Shown: positions 50,935 through 59,823 of the stretch, piece after piece
Position numbering within the stretch: the first letter of the stretch is position 1
Layout: each line of letters begins with the position of its first letter
NCBI GenBank assembly: GCA_964636405.1
Contig: CAZWSI010000007.1
Coordinates: 23,660-87,659, forward strand
DNA: 64,000 nucleotides
Source: CAZKGE01 sp964636405
GTDB lineage: Bacteria; Bacillota; Clostridia; Christensenellales; CAG-138
Direction of reading: 5' to 3'
Program-made: the position numbers and the translations under genes
The notes under the pieces: model-generated
What the model was told of the DNA's origin: nothing
The model's database searches: none
Seen by the model: the letters and a program-made list of their open reading frames with translations, nothing else

Positions 50935-52251
50935 ATGGGGCTGTTGATTTCCATATTGCTGCTTGCAGCCGGCGTGTTCTTTACGCTCCGCACCCGTTTC
51001 ATACAGGTGCGGGGCTTTTTGCGTTCCGTAAAGCTGTTTATTGCCGGGGACGGGCCGCGCGGCGAGGCGGGCGTATCCCCCTTTCAGGCGGCGGCCACGG
51101 CGCTGGGGGCGACCATCGGCACGGGCAATATCGCAGGCGTGGCGGGGGCGATTCTCCTGGGCGGGCCGGGCGCGGTATTCTGGATGTGGATCTCCGCCTT
51201 CTTCGGTATGGCGTTGAAATATGCGGAAATCGCGGTGGCGCTCCGTTATCGAAAACGAGGCGCGGACGGCGAATGGCGCGGCGGGCCCATGAACTGCATC
51301 GAGCAAGGGCTGCCCCGGCGGTTTCATTTCCTCGCGCCCGTATATGCAATCTGCGCGGCGGCCGGCGCGTTGGGCATGGGAAACCTTGTGCAGGCCAATA
51401 CGGTGGCCATCTCCGTGCTGACGGTCGCGCGCACCGTCACGGAGCCGGACGGCCGCCTTACGCTTGTTATAACGGCTGCGACGGGACTGGCGCTATCGGC
51501 GCTGCTGGCCTGCGGCATGTATGGCGGCGCGCGGCGTACGGGCCGCATCTCGGCCATACTTGTGCCCTGCATGAGCGCGCTGTATGTGCTGGGCGCGCTC
51601 GCGGTCGTGTGCAAAAACGGAGCCGCCGTGCCGCAGGCCTTCCGCTCCATTTTTGAAAGCGCGTTTTCCCCTGCGGCCGCGCTGGGCGGCGCGGCGGGCG
51701 CGGCGCTCCGGCGGACCGTGCGCGTGGGGGTTGTGCGCGGCGTGTTTACGCACGAGGCGGGTTTGGGCACCTCGGCGCTCGCGCACGCCTCGGCGGATGT
51801 GCGCGATTCGCACGATCAGTCCCTGTTCGGCGTGTTCGAGGTGTTTTTCGATACGTTGTTTCTCTGCACGATCACGGCGCTTGTGATTCTGTGTTCCGGC
51901 GTGCCGCTTGCCTATGGAAGCGACGCGGAGGCGGCCTCCCTGACGATCTATGCCTTCTCCACGTTCCTTGGGGGCAGGCTCTCCGCCGTTTTTCTCGCCC
52001 TGTCGCTGTTCCTCTTTGCGTTTTCGAGCATGCTGGCCTTCGCGCTTTACGGTGCGCGCTGCATGGAATATCTTTTCGGCCCCCGTTCCGCGTCGCTCTA
52101 CCGCGTCGTCTTTTTGCTCTGCGTAATACCCGGCGCGGTCATGCGCCTGTCGAGCGCGTGGCGCGTGGCGGAAACTCTCAATTATATGATGGCCGTTCCC
52201 AATCTCATCGCCCTGTTCCTGTTGTCGGACAAGATGAAGAAAGCCCCTTAA
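50935..52251 (+). CDS. Na+/alanine symporter family (AGCS) transporter
   Basis: 438 residues with about ten membrane helices. Family motifs are FQAAATALGATIGTGNIAGVAGAILLGGPGAVFWMW near the start, GVVRGVFTHEAGLGTSALAHASA centrally, and FSSMLAFALYGARCMEYLFG. AGCS carriers import alanine or glycine with Na+. The ATG at 50935 follows GGGAGGGACGG. It is slightly shorter than usual (about 450-480), mainly at the N-terminus. Confidence 0.9.
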   Translation: MGLLISILLLAAGVFFTLRTRFIQVRGFLRSVKLFIAGDGPRGEAGVSPFQAAATALGATIGTGNIAGVAGAILLGGPGAVFWMWISAFFGMALKYAEIAVALRYRKRGADGEWRGGPMNCIEQGLPRRFHFLAPVYAICAAAGALGMGNLVQANTVAISVLTVARTVTEPDGRLTLVITAATGLALSALLACGMYGGARRTGRISAILVPCMSALYVLGALAVVCKNGAAVPQAFRSIFESAFSPAAALGGAAGAALRRTVRVGVVRGVFTHEAGLGTSALAHASADVRDSHDQSLFGVFEVFFDTLFLCTITALVILCSGVPLAYGSDAEAASLTIYAFSTFLGGRLSAVFLALSLFLFAFSSMLAFALYGARCMEYLFGPRSASLYRVVFLLCVIPGAVMRLSSAWRVAETLNYMMAVPNLIALFLLSDKMKKAP

Positions 52252-52315
52252 GCCGGAGGCGCGCCGCGCGCCATCGATCGCACAATGGCGAAGGCGACCC
52301 GTTGTACAGCGCAAA

Positions 52316-52351
52316 CAAAAGCCCCCTTGGGGCTAACCAAGGGGGCTTTTG
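52316..52351. terminator. Strong terminator after the AGCS gene
   Basis: CAAAAGCCCCCTTGG pairs perfectly with CCAAGGGGGCTTTTG around GGCTAA. From 52352 to 52567 no gene is seen, only AT-rich DNA with a TATACT-like box before hpf. Confidence 0.85.
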
Positions 52352-52567
52352 CTTGGGATGGGATGGGAGGTAATTTAGGGGGTTGTTCTCGTTGTTCCTG
52401 CTCTGAGGATAAGATACAATAGGCTCTTGTCTTTACAATGGATAGAAAGTGAACTTCCTGCGAAACGGAAAAAAATTCTTGTCAAACAGGATAAGACGGA
52501 GCGAAAATAGAATTATACTAATAGGCGCGTCTATACCCAAAACGGCGCCGAAGAAGGAGATGGAATT

Positions 52568-53107
52568 ATGCGTATTTCTACCATGGGAAAGAACCTGGAA
52601 ATTTCCGATTATCTCCGCGAACTGGTCGAGAAAAAGGTCTCCAAGCTCGAACGGTATTTTCCGGGGGACACGGAAGCGCAGGTCACCTTGGCGGTCGAAA
52701 AGAGCCGGCACATCGTGGAGGTCACCATACCCTATGAGGGCGTGATCATCCGCGGCGAGGAGGTTACGGGCGATATGTACGCCTCGATCGACAATGTGCT
52801 GGACAAGCTTGAAAAGCAGATCATTCGCCACCGCACCCGCTTGGAAAAGAAGCTGCGCACGGACGCATTCAAATATGACGAGCCCCTGTTCGGCGGCTCC
52901 TACGACGAATTCGGCGAGGAGGACGGCCCGCGCATCGTGCGCGTCAAGCGCTTCAACATCAAGCCCATGGACGAGGAGGAGGCCATGCTTCAAATGGAAA
53001 TGCTCGGCCATTCCTTTTATGTGTTCATCAATTCAGACACCAACCGCATGAACGTGCTATATAAGCGCAACGACGGGAACTACGGCCTGATCGAGCCAGA
53101 CGCCTGA
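52568..53107 (+). CDS. hpf: Ribosome hibernation-promoting factor, long form
   Basis: 179 residues. The N-terminal S30AE domain (MRISTMGKNLEISDYLRELVEKKVSKLERYF) binds the 30S decoding region. The C-terminal domain (RIVRVKRFNIKPMDEEEAMLQMEMLGHSFYVFINSDT) dimerises 70S into 100S particles, which marks the long Hpf of Firmicutes. The ribosome site is AAGAAGGAG. It is a single-gene unit between two terminators. Confidence 0.95.
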   Translation: MRISTMGKNLEISDYLRELVEKKVSKLERYFPGDTEAQVTLAVEKSRHIVEVTIPYEGVIIRGEEVTGDMYASIDNVLDKLEKQIIRHRTRLEKKLRTDAFKYDEPLFGGSYDEFGEEDGPRIVRVKRFNIKPMDEEEAMLQMEMLGHSFYVFINSDTNRMNVLYKRNDGNYGLIEPDA

Positions 53108-53118
53108 GCAAAACGCAT

Positions 53119-53150
53119 CGGAGCGGCCCAAGCCGGGCCGCTCCGTTTTT
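53119..53150 (+). terminator. Terminator after hpf
   Basis: CGGAGCGGCCC (53119-53129) pairs with GGGCCGCTCCG (53135-53145), then TTTTT. Confidence 0.8.
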
Positions 53151-53256
53151 GTATGCAAAGGGCAGGCAAGCAATCCGACATGCACGCCGTGCATTTCGCT
53201 AAAATAGATATGTTTTTCTTTTGATCCCTTTTCCCCGAGAAGAAGAGAAGAAGCGT

Positions 53257-54104
53257 TCAATCAACAGGCACAAGCTTGCCGTGCAGCAGGAACTTGGGGT
53301 CCTCGAAGCGCTCGTAGCGCGAGCAGGTCACGAGCGTAACGGTGCGGGAAGCGGCGTCCATAGGAACGGAGGAAGCAAAGTGCGCCTGACCGAGCGCTTT
53401 GGAAATGTAGCGCTCATATTCGCCTTCGCCGAAGTAAACGGGGAAGTACTCCACTTCGCTGCGTACCGTGCGCGTGGCGTACACCTCGATGCGATAGGCC
53501 TGCGCGGGCGTAATGAGATAAAACACAGGATGCTGCTCGCAGTATTCCCGCGACGCAAAGGATTCCAGCGTGCCGAACATCGTGTCGTTTTTCATCCGAT
53601 GGCCGTAGATGATCACGTTTTGCTCGCTTAGGCCGTCGGTGTTGCGGCAGTCGGCAAAGAGCGCGCCGCCCGTGTCCTTGCTCCTGTCGTAGCCGCGCGT
53701 GAGGTAGTATTCGTTGTCCTTGTGCCGCAAGACGGGGTAATTGATGGGCGTGTCGGCACAGTAGAGCCAAGCGACGATTTCCTTGTTCACGGCGCGCAGA
53801 CCGTCAAAATCGATGTTTACGGGAACCTCGCCAGCAGGCTTTGGCGATTCGCGGAGGCAGGCGCATAAGCCCCGGCTTCGGATTGCGGCACAGCGCCAGC
53901 CGTACCAGCTGGCGCAGCGCTTGGCGAGGGCGAGGGGGCGCTCAGCGCGATTTGCTGCGCCTCCGAATAGAGCCGTTTGTTTTTCGCATACTGCACGAGC
54001 GTGCGCACAAGCAAAAACAAAGACGCGCACAAAAGGAGCACAAGCAGCGCGTCGAGCGCAAGCAGGAGCTTGCGAAGCCGTTTCTTTTTCACGCGAATCG
54101 TCAT
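53257..54104 (-). pseudogene. Class B-type sortase with a frameshift near 53840
   Basis: The start is at 54104: basic residues, one membrane helix (about 12-38) and a short Pro/Ser linker. That frame stops at 53817 (LARFP). The catalytic domain continues in another frame from about 53865: VNIDFDGLRAVNKEIVAWLYC, NVIIYGHRMKNDTMFGTL (catalytic His), TVTLVTCSRYERFEDPK (catalytic Cys and Arg-like). One base change in length near 53835-53870 would restore a sortase of about 280 residues. This is either a real mutation or a sequencing error. No LPxTG-type substrate gene is nearby. Confidence 0.75.
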
Positions 54105-54116
54105 AAATGGATTATA

Positions 54117-55094
54117 TCACGGCTCTGCGTAAACGCGAGCGGTATTTTGCAATTGCGCCTCCATATGTGCGCGCGCCTCTGGGGGGCCAAGCAGCTTCGC
54201 CTTATCGCCGAATTGAAAGAGCCACCCGAAGAATGCGGGGCTTACAGCCACCTCCGCGCGGAAGGCAAAGCCGCTTTCGTCGCTTTCAAGTACGCTCAGC
54301 TCGCGCCCGAAGCGATCCACCGCCACGCCCACAAGGGAGCGGTCGAAGCGGAGCGTGAGCCGCATGCGCTCGCCTGCGTACATGGAAAAAAGCGTGCGTG
54401 CGTAGGCCGCCCCGTCCGGCATGGGCAGGCAGGGCTTGCGCTTTTCTTCGAGCACGGATACGCGCAGCATTTTGTCCACCCGAAAGTGCACGAGCCCGGC
54501 ATGCTCCTCGTGATCGGCCACCAGATAATAGTTGCCGTCCGCCCACATGAGCAGGTAGGGGCTCACGGTGTAGGGCGCGCCGCCGCGCCGGGGCTTCAGG
54601 TCACGCGAGAGCGTGTATTGCGCGTAGGTAAAGCGGATTTTGCGGTTTGCCCCGATGGCGGCGTAGATGCTGTCCACATTATAGTAAATGCTTTCGTTTT
54701 CCTGCTTGATGCGGTTTTGAATATAGACCTGCCGGGAAAGCCCCGCGCTTTGCGGACGGCTTGCAAGCGCGCGCAGCTTGGCGATGAGCGCCTCAGATTT
54801 TTTCCGCGTCACAAAACGGCTCGCCTGCACGGCGTCCACAAGAAGCTTCAGCTCGGCCAGCTCGAAGGGGCGCGAGGCAAGATAGTATTCCTGCGTATCG
54901 GTGCGCCGCCGTTCGATATCCATGCCCGCCTCGCGCAGCAAACGGATATCCGCGTAGAGCGCCCGGCGTTCGACGGAAAAGCCCCGCTCGGACAGCTTTG
55001 TTAATAGCTGCTTTTGCGTGAGCCCATGCGCTTCATCCGTTTCTTGCTCCAAAATGCCTTTTAGACACAGGAGTCTTAGCCGCGCGTCCGCCAT
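54117..55094 (-). CDS. WYL-domain transcriptional regulator
   Basis: 325 residues. An HTH/DeoR-like winged helix (about 10-60) with HGLTQKQLLTKLSERGFSVERRALYADIRLL precedes a WYL domain (about 145-220: KIRFTYAQYTLSRDLKPRRGGAPYTVSPYLLMWADGNYYLVADHEE). Such regulators sense small ligands or nucleic acids and include DNA-damage and defence controllers. The ATG at 55094 follows AAAGGAGCG. It ends 12 bases before the sortase start, so the two may be co-transcribed. Confidence 0.88.
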   Translation of the reverse strand: MADARLRLLCLKGILEQETDEAHGLTQKQLLTKLSERGFSVERRALYADIRLLREAGMDIERRRTDTQEYYLASRPFELAELKLLVDAVQASRFVTRKKSEALIAKLRALASRPQSAGLSRQVYIQNRIKQENESIYYNVDSIYAAIGANRKIRFTYAQYTLSRDLKPRRGGAPYTVSPYLLMWADGNYYLVADHEEHAGLVHFRVDKMLRVSVLEEKRKPCLPMPDGAAYARTLFSMYAGERMRLTLRFDRSLVGVAVDRFGRELSVLESDESGFAFRAEVAVSPAFFGWLFQFGDKAKLLGPPEARAHMEAQLQNTARVYAEP

Positions 55095-55251
55095 AAGCAC
55101 GCTCCTTTTTTCCATATTCTACCATATAATTGCATTTTTTACATGGGTTTTTGTTCACCCGTAAAGGAAGGCTCATTTTTGTGTCGCGGCTTGTGGTTTG
55201 TTTTGTCGTATGATAAACTATATATAAATATGCAAGTCAGGATGTGAGGCT

Positions 55252-56586
55252 ATGGAATCGGGATTCGATGCGCTTTATCAGCGCCTTCTCGCGCGCGAGG
55301 AAAAGCTTGCTCTAATCGGGCTGGGCTACGTTGGCATGCCCATCGCGCTGGCGTTTGCCAGAAAGCTCGAGGTGCTCGGCTTCGACCTGAACAGGCAAAA
55401 GATCGAGATCTATCGCTCCGGCTTCGATCCCACAAACGAGGTGGGCGACGAGGCCATCCGGCAAACGACAGTCGATTTTACCGCGGACGAAAAGCGCCTT
55501 TGCGAGGCGCGCTTTTTCATCGTGGCCGTGCCTACGCCTGTCAATACGGATCATACGCCCGACTTAACGCCTGTCGAGGGCGCAAGCCGCATCCTAGGGC
55601 GGAATTTGCGGAAAGGGTCCGTGGTGGTGTTTGAGTCCACCGTGTACCCGGGCGTGACGGAGGATGTGTGCGCGCCGATTCTGGAGAAGGAATCGGGCCT
55701 TACCTGCGGCGTAGATTTCAAGATCGGCTATTCGCCCGAGCGCATCAATCCGGGCGACCGGGTGCACCGGCTCGAGAACATCACCAAGATCGTATCCGGC
55801 ATGGACGCGGAGAGCTGCGCGCTCATCGCAAACGTGTACAATCTCGTTATCGAGGCGGGCACGCACAAAGTATCCTCCATCAAGACGGCCGAGGCGGTGA
55901 AGGTGGTGGAAAACAGCCAGCGCGATATCAACATCGCCTTTATGAACGAGCTGGCCATCGTGTTCGACCGCATGGGAATCGATACAAGCGAGGTCGTGGC
56001 GGGCATGAACACCAAGTGGAACGCGCTGCGCTTTTATCCGGGGCTCGTGGGCGGGCACTGCATCGGCGTAGACCCGTATTATTTTGTCTACGAGGCCGAA
56101 AAGCTTGGCTATCACAGCCAGATCATTCTTTCCGGGCGCAAGATCAACGACGGTATGGCCTCGTACGTGGCCGATGCGACCATCAAGCAGCTCATTTTGG
56201 CAGGCAAGCGCGTGCGCGACGCGAAGGTCGTTGTGCTGGGCGTCACGTTTAAGGAGAACTGCCCGGATATCCGCAATTCCAAGGTATTCGATATCGTCAA
56301 GCGCCTTGGCGAATTCGGCATTCACCCCGTGCTCTGCGATCCGCTCACCACGAGCGCCGACGTGCGGCACGAGTACGGCTGCACCCTAAGCGAGCTTTCC
56401 GAAGCGCGCGGCGCGGACTGCGTGATTTTTGCCGTGCCGCATCAAGCGTACAAGGCCATGACGCTTGCCGATATTGCTCTTCTTTTCGGCGATTTCCCCA
56501 ACGACGAAAGGGTGATTATCGATGTTAAGAGCATGCTGGACAAGGCCGATCTAGCGGGCAGGGGCTATCGCTATTGGCGCCTGTGA
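55252..56586 (+). CDS. UDP-sugar 6-dehydrogenase (TviB/WbpO/WecC-like)
   Basis: 444 residues. The NAD motif is LALIGLGYVGMPIALAFARK. PERINPGDRVHRLENITKIVSG and the catalytic Cys in LVGGHCIGVDPYYFVYEAEKLGYHSQ mark the nucleotide-sugar dehydrogenase family. The EINPGD-like block favours the TviB/WbpO group (UDP-HexNAc to uronic acid) over plain UDP-glucose. It likely supplies a uronic sugar for envelope polysaccharide. It stands alone; no polysaccharide cluster is adjacent. Confidence 0.88.
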   Translation: MESGFDALYQRLLAREEKLALIGLGYVGMPIALAFARKLEVLGFDLNRQKIEIYRSGFDPTNEVGDEAIRQTTVDFTADEKRLCEARFFIVAVPTPVNTDHTPDLTPVEGASRILGRNLRKGSVVVFESTVYPGVTEDVCAPILEKESGLTCGVDFKIGYSPERINPGDRVHRLENITKIVSGMDAESCALIANVYNLVIEAGTHKVSSIKTAEAVKVVENSQRDINIAFMNELAIVFDRMGIDTSEVVAGMNTKWNALRFYPGLVGGHCIGVDPYYFVYEAEKLGYHSQIILSGRKINDGMASYVADATIKQLILAGKRVRDAKVVVLGVTFKENCPDIRNSKVFDIVKRLGEFGIHPVLCDPLTTSADVRHEYGCTLSELSEARGADCVIFAVPHQAYKAMTLADIALLFGDFPNDERVIIDVKSMLDKADLAGRGYRYWRL

Positions 56587-56720
56587 GCGCCCGTGGCTTT
56601 TGCGCGCGCGCGCGGTGAGCCGCCGCCCGCGTTGATTTTGCTTTTTTCGCGCCGATTGCGTTTCCGCGTCTTGACATTCTTTCCGCGTGGTGCTACTATA
56701 ATCGCTGTTGCAAAACGTTT

Positions 56721-56797
56721 CTGGGTGTGGCGCAGTTTGGTAGCGTGCTTGAATGGGGTTCAAGAGGCCGGAGGTTCGAATCCTCTCACCCAGACCA
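56721..56797 (+). tRNA. tRNA-Pro (anticodon GGG)
   Basis: Acceptor arms CTGGGTG and CACCCAG, D loop AGTTTGGTA, anticodon stem CTTGA/TCAAG with loop ATGGGGT (anticodon GGG), and the T arm GGAGG-TTCGAAT-CCTCT. It ends ACCA, so CCA is encoded. 77 bases. Confidence 0.95.
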
Positions 56798-56827
56798 TGT
56801 CGGAGCGGACGCCGCTTCCCTCACAAT

Positions 56828-56857
56828 CCCACAACACTTCGGTGCTGTGGGGTTTTT
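56828..56857 (+). terminator. Terminator after tRNA-Pro
   Basis: CCCACAACAC-TTCG-GTGCTGTGGG with one mismatch, then TTTTTT. Between 56858 and 56998 no gene is seen. Confidence 0.75.
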
Positions 56858-56998
56858 TGTTGCGTTTTGTCGCGCTTTTATTCCGAGAAAAGTCGCGTTT
56901 GCGTCAGCCAAGCTCTTGTAAGCGCGGCCTTTTACGCTGACTCGCTCACCCCCGGCTTTTCCCGGCTAAGCCTGCGGGCGGTCAAAGCGCCGTCCTTT

Positions 56999-57238
56999 TC
57001 ACGGCATATCCTTCGGTATTCGGCTCGCCAAATGCCTCAATACCTCCTCCAGCGTGGGGACCTCCGCCGCGCGGGGGACGCTCGCCCACGCGGCGCGCGC
57101 GCTTGGGTCGGCGCAATCGCGGCTTTCGGCCAGCATTTGCTCGATATTCCTCCGCACCTGCCGGGACGTCATGCCGTGCGCCTGCGCAACCGCGCGCAAC
57201 GCGCGCTGTATTTGTAAATCGTCTATGCTCCTGTCCAT
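56999..57238 (-). CDS. Small Spo0A C-terminal-domain-like protein (chromosomal copy)
   Basis: 79 residues, MDRSIDDLQIQRALRAVAQA, then MTSRQVRRNIEQMLAESRDCADP and VPTLEEVLRHLASRIP. It aligns along its full length with the element protein at 20353-20598. It is divergent from the XRE gene at 57457, the same arrangement as in the element. GC content is host-like, so this looks like the resident copy. The ribosome site is GGGGTGG. Function unknown. Confidence 0.75.
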   Translation of the reverse strand: MDRSIDDLQIQRALRAVAQAHGMTSRQVRRNIEQMLAESRDCADPSARAAWASVPRAAEVPTLEEVLRHLASRIPKDMP

Positions 57239-57264
57239 ACCGCCACCCCTTGCAAAGTGGATCT

Positions 57265-57279
57265 CCCAAAAAGTTTGGG
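57265..57279. promoter_or_regulatory. Palindrome before the chromosomal Spo0A-C-like gene
   Basis: CCCAAA-AAG-TTTGGG is a symmetric 15-mer, 26 bases upstream of the start. Its arms differ from the GATATATC operators, so it may bind another factor or form an RNA hairpin in the leader. Confidence 0.4.
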
Positions 57280-57375
57280 TTTATCCGATTCTGTCCTCGC
57301 TAAAAATTCGCGCATAGGCACGTTAGCCCACAAAACACGCAATGTATCATTATCCATTTTAACACAGCTTTTCAG

Positions 57376-57393
57376 TTTGGGATATGCCCCGTA
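57376..57393. promoter_or_regulatory. O2-like site of the chromosomal pair
   Basis: TTTGGGATATGCCCCGTA aligns with O2 of the element (TTCGGGATATATCCCGAA) at 14 of 18 positions and lies at the same place in the divergent gap. The core GGGATAT..CCC is kept. Confidence 0.55.
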
Positions 57394-57422
57394 CATAAAA
57401 TTTACGCGTTTTGTACACTTTT

Positions 57423-57440
57423 ATTGCGATATGTCGCAAT
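57423..57440. promoter_or_regulatory. O1-like operator of the chromosomal XRE gene
   Basis: ATTGCGATATGTCGCAAT has perfect 7-bp arms (ATTGCGA/TCGCAAT) and differs from O1 only in one core base. It follows TACACTTTTA and ends 16 bases before the XRE ATG, covering the region just before the ribosome site, which suggests autorepression. Confidence 0.7.
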
Positions 57441-57456
57441 AGGAGGCAGACACAAT

Positions 57457-57699
57457 ATGGATGCAAAGGGAGCGGTGGCCGCGCGAATCGCTGAGCTGTG
57501 CGGAGAGCGGAAGGCAACCGTCAATGCAATCGCAAATCTTGCCGGAATGTCGGCATCCACGATCTACAGCATGCTGAACACGAAAAGCATGAACCCGGGC
57601 GTGATCTCCATCCAGAAGATCTGCGACGCGCTGGACATATCCGTGCGGGAATTTTTTGATTCCCCATTGTTCGAAAATCTGGAGCCGATCGTGCAGTAA
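57457..57699 (+). CDS. XRE-family HTH regulator (chromosomal copy)
   Basis: 80 residues, MDAKGAVAARIAELCGERKA, helix-turn-helix TVNAIANLAGMSASTIYSML, ending VREFFDSPLFENLEPIVQ. It differs from the element protein (19975-20217) at about a dozen positions only, with the recognition region kept. ATG 57457 follows AGGAGGCAGACACA. The near-identical DNA-reading helix implies that each regulator can bind the other's operators. Confidence 0.88.
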   Translation: MDAKGAVAARIAELCGERKATVNAIANLAGMSASTIYSMLNTKSMNPGVISIQKICDALDISVREFFDSPLFENLEPIVQ

Positions 57700-57758
57700 G
57701 CCGCCGCGCGGGCATTACGAAAAGCGCCGCGCCGCCCGCGCATGAAGCGCGCAAAAAA

Positions 57759-57780
57759 GCGAACCTCCTGGTAGGTTCGC
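57759..57780 (-). terminator. Terminator of the FadR-type regulator
   Basis: GCGAACCT (57759-57766) pairs with AGGTTCGC (57773-57780). On the minus strand a T run follows, ending the regulator transcript. Confidence 0.75.
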
Positions 57781-57808
57781 GTGGCGGGCGTTTTCTTTCG
57801 GTGCGCTG

Positions 57809-58474
57809 TTATTGAATGCTGTCGGGAATAAGCGACTTCGCGTCGAGGATGTGCGCCTTCAGCAGCTCGGCCGCTTCGTCGTATTTGCCCGCCCTGGTCA
57901 GCGCGAGGATGTGCTCGTGCTGCGCGACGGAAGCCGCGCGGGTTTCCTCGGTGGAATAAAAATCCTTGCGCAGATAGCGGTCGATATTGGCGTGAATCAG
58001 CTCCATAAACAGGTCTGCCACGGAATTGTCCGCGTGCTTGCCGAGCAGGCCGTGAAAGCGATAGTTCAGCTCCTCGGTCTTAAAAAGATCCGTCTCGTTG
58101 CGTTGGGCTTCCAGAATGGAATCCAGCTCCTCAAATTCCTCGGCTGTGAGCAGGGGCGCGCCGTTTTTATAGCTCATGACGGAGAGGGTTGCGCGCACCT
58201 CCATCATATCCAGCAGCGTCCCGCGCGAAAGCGAAGCGACGGAAGCGCCGCGATTGGGATGGATGGTGACAAGGCCGAGCGATTCAAGCCGCCGGAGCGC
58301 TTCCCGCACGGGGATGTGGCTGACGTTGAGCGCAGAGGAGATTTCATCTTGCTTGAGCTGCGTGCCGCCGGGAATACCGCCGGATACAATTCCACTGCGG
58401 AGCACCCGGAAGACCCATTCCTGCGTCGCGCCGACACGGGGGCCGATTTGATCGGCAATGGTTTTATAATTCAT
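57809..58474 (-). CDS. GntR-family regulator, FadR subfamily (FCD domain)
   Basis: 221 residues. The winged helix (about 10-75) has LKQDEISSALNVSHIPVREALRRLESLGLVTIHPNRGASV. The FCD ligand domain keeps the metal-type residues in LNYRFHGLLGKHADNS, AAQHEHILALTRAGKYDEA and LLKAHI. ATG 58474 has AGAGGTG upstream. The gene is divergent from recA with about 240 bases between. The ligand, perhaps an organic acid, cannot be told; no catabolic genes are adjacent. Confidence 0.9.
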   Translation of the reverse strand: MNYKTIADQIGPRVGATQEWVFRVLRSGIVSGGIPGGTQLKQDEISSALNVSHIPVREALRRLESLGLVTIHPNRGASVASLSRGTLLDMMEVRATLSVMSYKNGAPLLTAEEFEELDSILEAQRNETDLFKTEELNYRFHGLLGKHADNSVADLFMELIHANIDRYLRKDFYSTEETRAASVAQHEHILALTRAGKYDEAAELLKAHILDAKSLIPDSIQ

Positions 58475-58646
58475 TTTTGCACCTCTGGACAATTCTTATT
58501 GTATGATGAATGAGTATATTATATTAACATTGCGGCGCTTCCGTCAAGGCGCGAATTGTGAATTGTTCTGGAAAGGCGATTTGTACCTGCGCGGGCTTGC
58601 GGATCAGCAGCGAAAAGATGAGAAAAATACGAAACAGGGCTATACA

Positions 58647-58660
58647 CAAACAAATGTTCG
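58647..58660. promoter_or_regulatory. LexA (SOS) box of recA
   Basis: CAAACAAATGTTCG matches the Gram-positive CGAAC-N4-GTTCG box with one mismatch in the left arm. It lies four bases before TATACT (58664-58669, the -10 box), so LexA would block recA transcription. Confidence 0.7.
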
Positions 58661-58716
58661 TGATATACTGTTCATAAGCGAAAGCCCCAAGTTTAGAAAG
58701 AGAATGAGGAAGCATT

Positions 58717-59823
58717 ATGCTGGAAAAAGAAAAAGCGCTCGAAATGGCGCTTGGGCAGATCGAGAAGCAGTTTGGCAAGGGCGCCATCATGAAGCTGGGC
58801 GATTCCGCGGCCAAAACCAACATAACCACCATTTCCACCGGCTGTATTGAGCTGGATTACGCGTTGGGCGTGGGGGGGCTGCCCTGCGGCCGCATCATTG
58901 AGGTTTTCGGGCCCGAGTCCTCGGGCAAAACGACCATCGCCCTGCACGTCATTGCCGAATCGCAGAAAAAGGGCGGGACGGCCGCCTTTATCGACGCGGA
59001 GCACGCGCTCGATCCGGCTTACGCCGCAAACCTGGGCGTAAAGGTTGACGATCTATACGTGTCCCAGCCTGACACGGGCGAGCAGGCGCTGGAGATCACC
59101 GAGGCGCTTGTGCGCAGCGGCGCCATCGACGTTGTGGTGGTCGATTCCGTGGCCGCGCTCGTTCCCAAGGCGGAGATCGAGGGCGATATGGGCGACGCGC
59201 ACGTGGGCTTGCAGGCGCGCCTCATGTCCCAGGCGCTGCGCAAGCTGGCGGGGGCCATCAGCAAGTCGAATACCGTGGTTATTTTTATCAACCAGCTTCG
59301 TGAAAAGGTCGGCGTCATGTTCGGCAATCCCGAGGTTACGCCCGGCGGCAAGGCGCTCAAGTTCTACGCGTCCGTCCGCCTTGATGTGCGCAAGATCGAC
59401 ACCCTGAAAAACGGCTCCGATTTTGTTGGCAGCCGCACGCGCGTAAAGGTCGTGAAAAACAAGGTCGCGCCGCCCTTCCGCACGGCGGAATTCGATATGA
59501 TCTATGGCGAGGGCATCTCGCGCGAGGGCTCCTTGCTGGATCTGGCGGCGGAGCGCAAGATCGTCCAGAAATCGGGCGCGTGGTATAATTACGGCGATAT
59601 GCGCATGGCGCAGGGGCGCGAGAATGCGCGCACCTTCCTCAAGGACAACCCAGAGCTTGCGCGGGAGATCGATCAGAAGCTCCGTGCCGCCTTTGAGGAG
59701 GAGCGCCAGAAGGCCGCAGCCGAGGCGGAGGCCAAGCGCGGTGCAAGGAGCGTCGAGCAGCCCGCACCCACGGCAAAGGCCGCGCCCGCCGCGAAGGGCA
59801 CAGCCGCCGCTAAGTGCGAATAA
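58717..59823 (+). CDS. recA: Recombinase RecA
   Basis: 368 residues. LEMALGQIEKQFGKGAIMKLG, Walker A GPESSGKTTIAL, Walker B VVVVDSVAALVP, loop NTVVIFINQLREKVGVMFGNPEVTPGG. It forms filaments for recombination and induces LexA or S24 self-cleavage, including that of the element's repressor. The C-terminus is Ala/Lys-rich rather than acidic. The 3' end overlaps the convergent DUF3267 gene by 14 bases. Confidence 0.97.
   Translation: MLEKEKALEMALGQIEKQFGKGAIMKLGDSAAKTNITTISTGCIELDYALGVGGLPCGRIIEVFGPESSGKTTIALHVIAESQKKGGTAAFIDAEHALDPAYAANLGVKVDDLYVSQPDTGEQALEITEALVRSGAIDVVVVDSVAALVPKAEIEGDMGDAHVGLQARLMSQALRKLAGAISKSNTVVIFINQLREKVGVMFGNPEVTPGGKALKFYASVRLDVRKIDTLKNGSDFVGSRTRVKVVKNKVAPPFRTAEFDMIYGEGISREGSLLDLAAERKIVQKSGAWYNYGDMRMAQGRENARTFLKDNPELAREIDQKLRAAFEEERQKAAAEAEAKRGARSVEQPAPTAKAAPAAKGTAAAKCE

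Noticed and set aside
57265..57279. A fourth operator of the GATATATC type before the chromosomal Spo0A-C-like gene
   Set aside because: The CCCAAA/TTTGGG arms share no core with the other operators. It is listed only as a separate palindrome.
56721..57699. A genomic island inserted at tRNA-Pro carrying the regulator pair
   Set aside because: No repeated tRNA 3' end was found downstream, no integrase is present, and composition is host-like.
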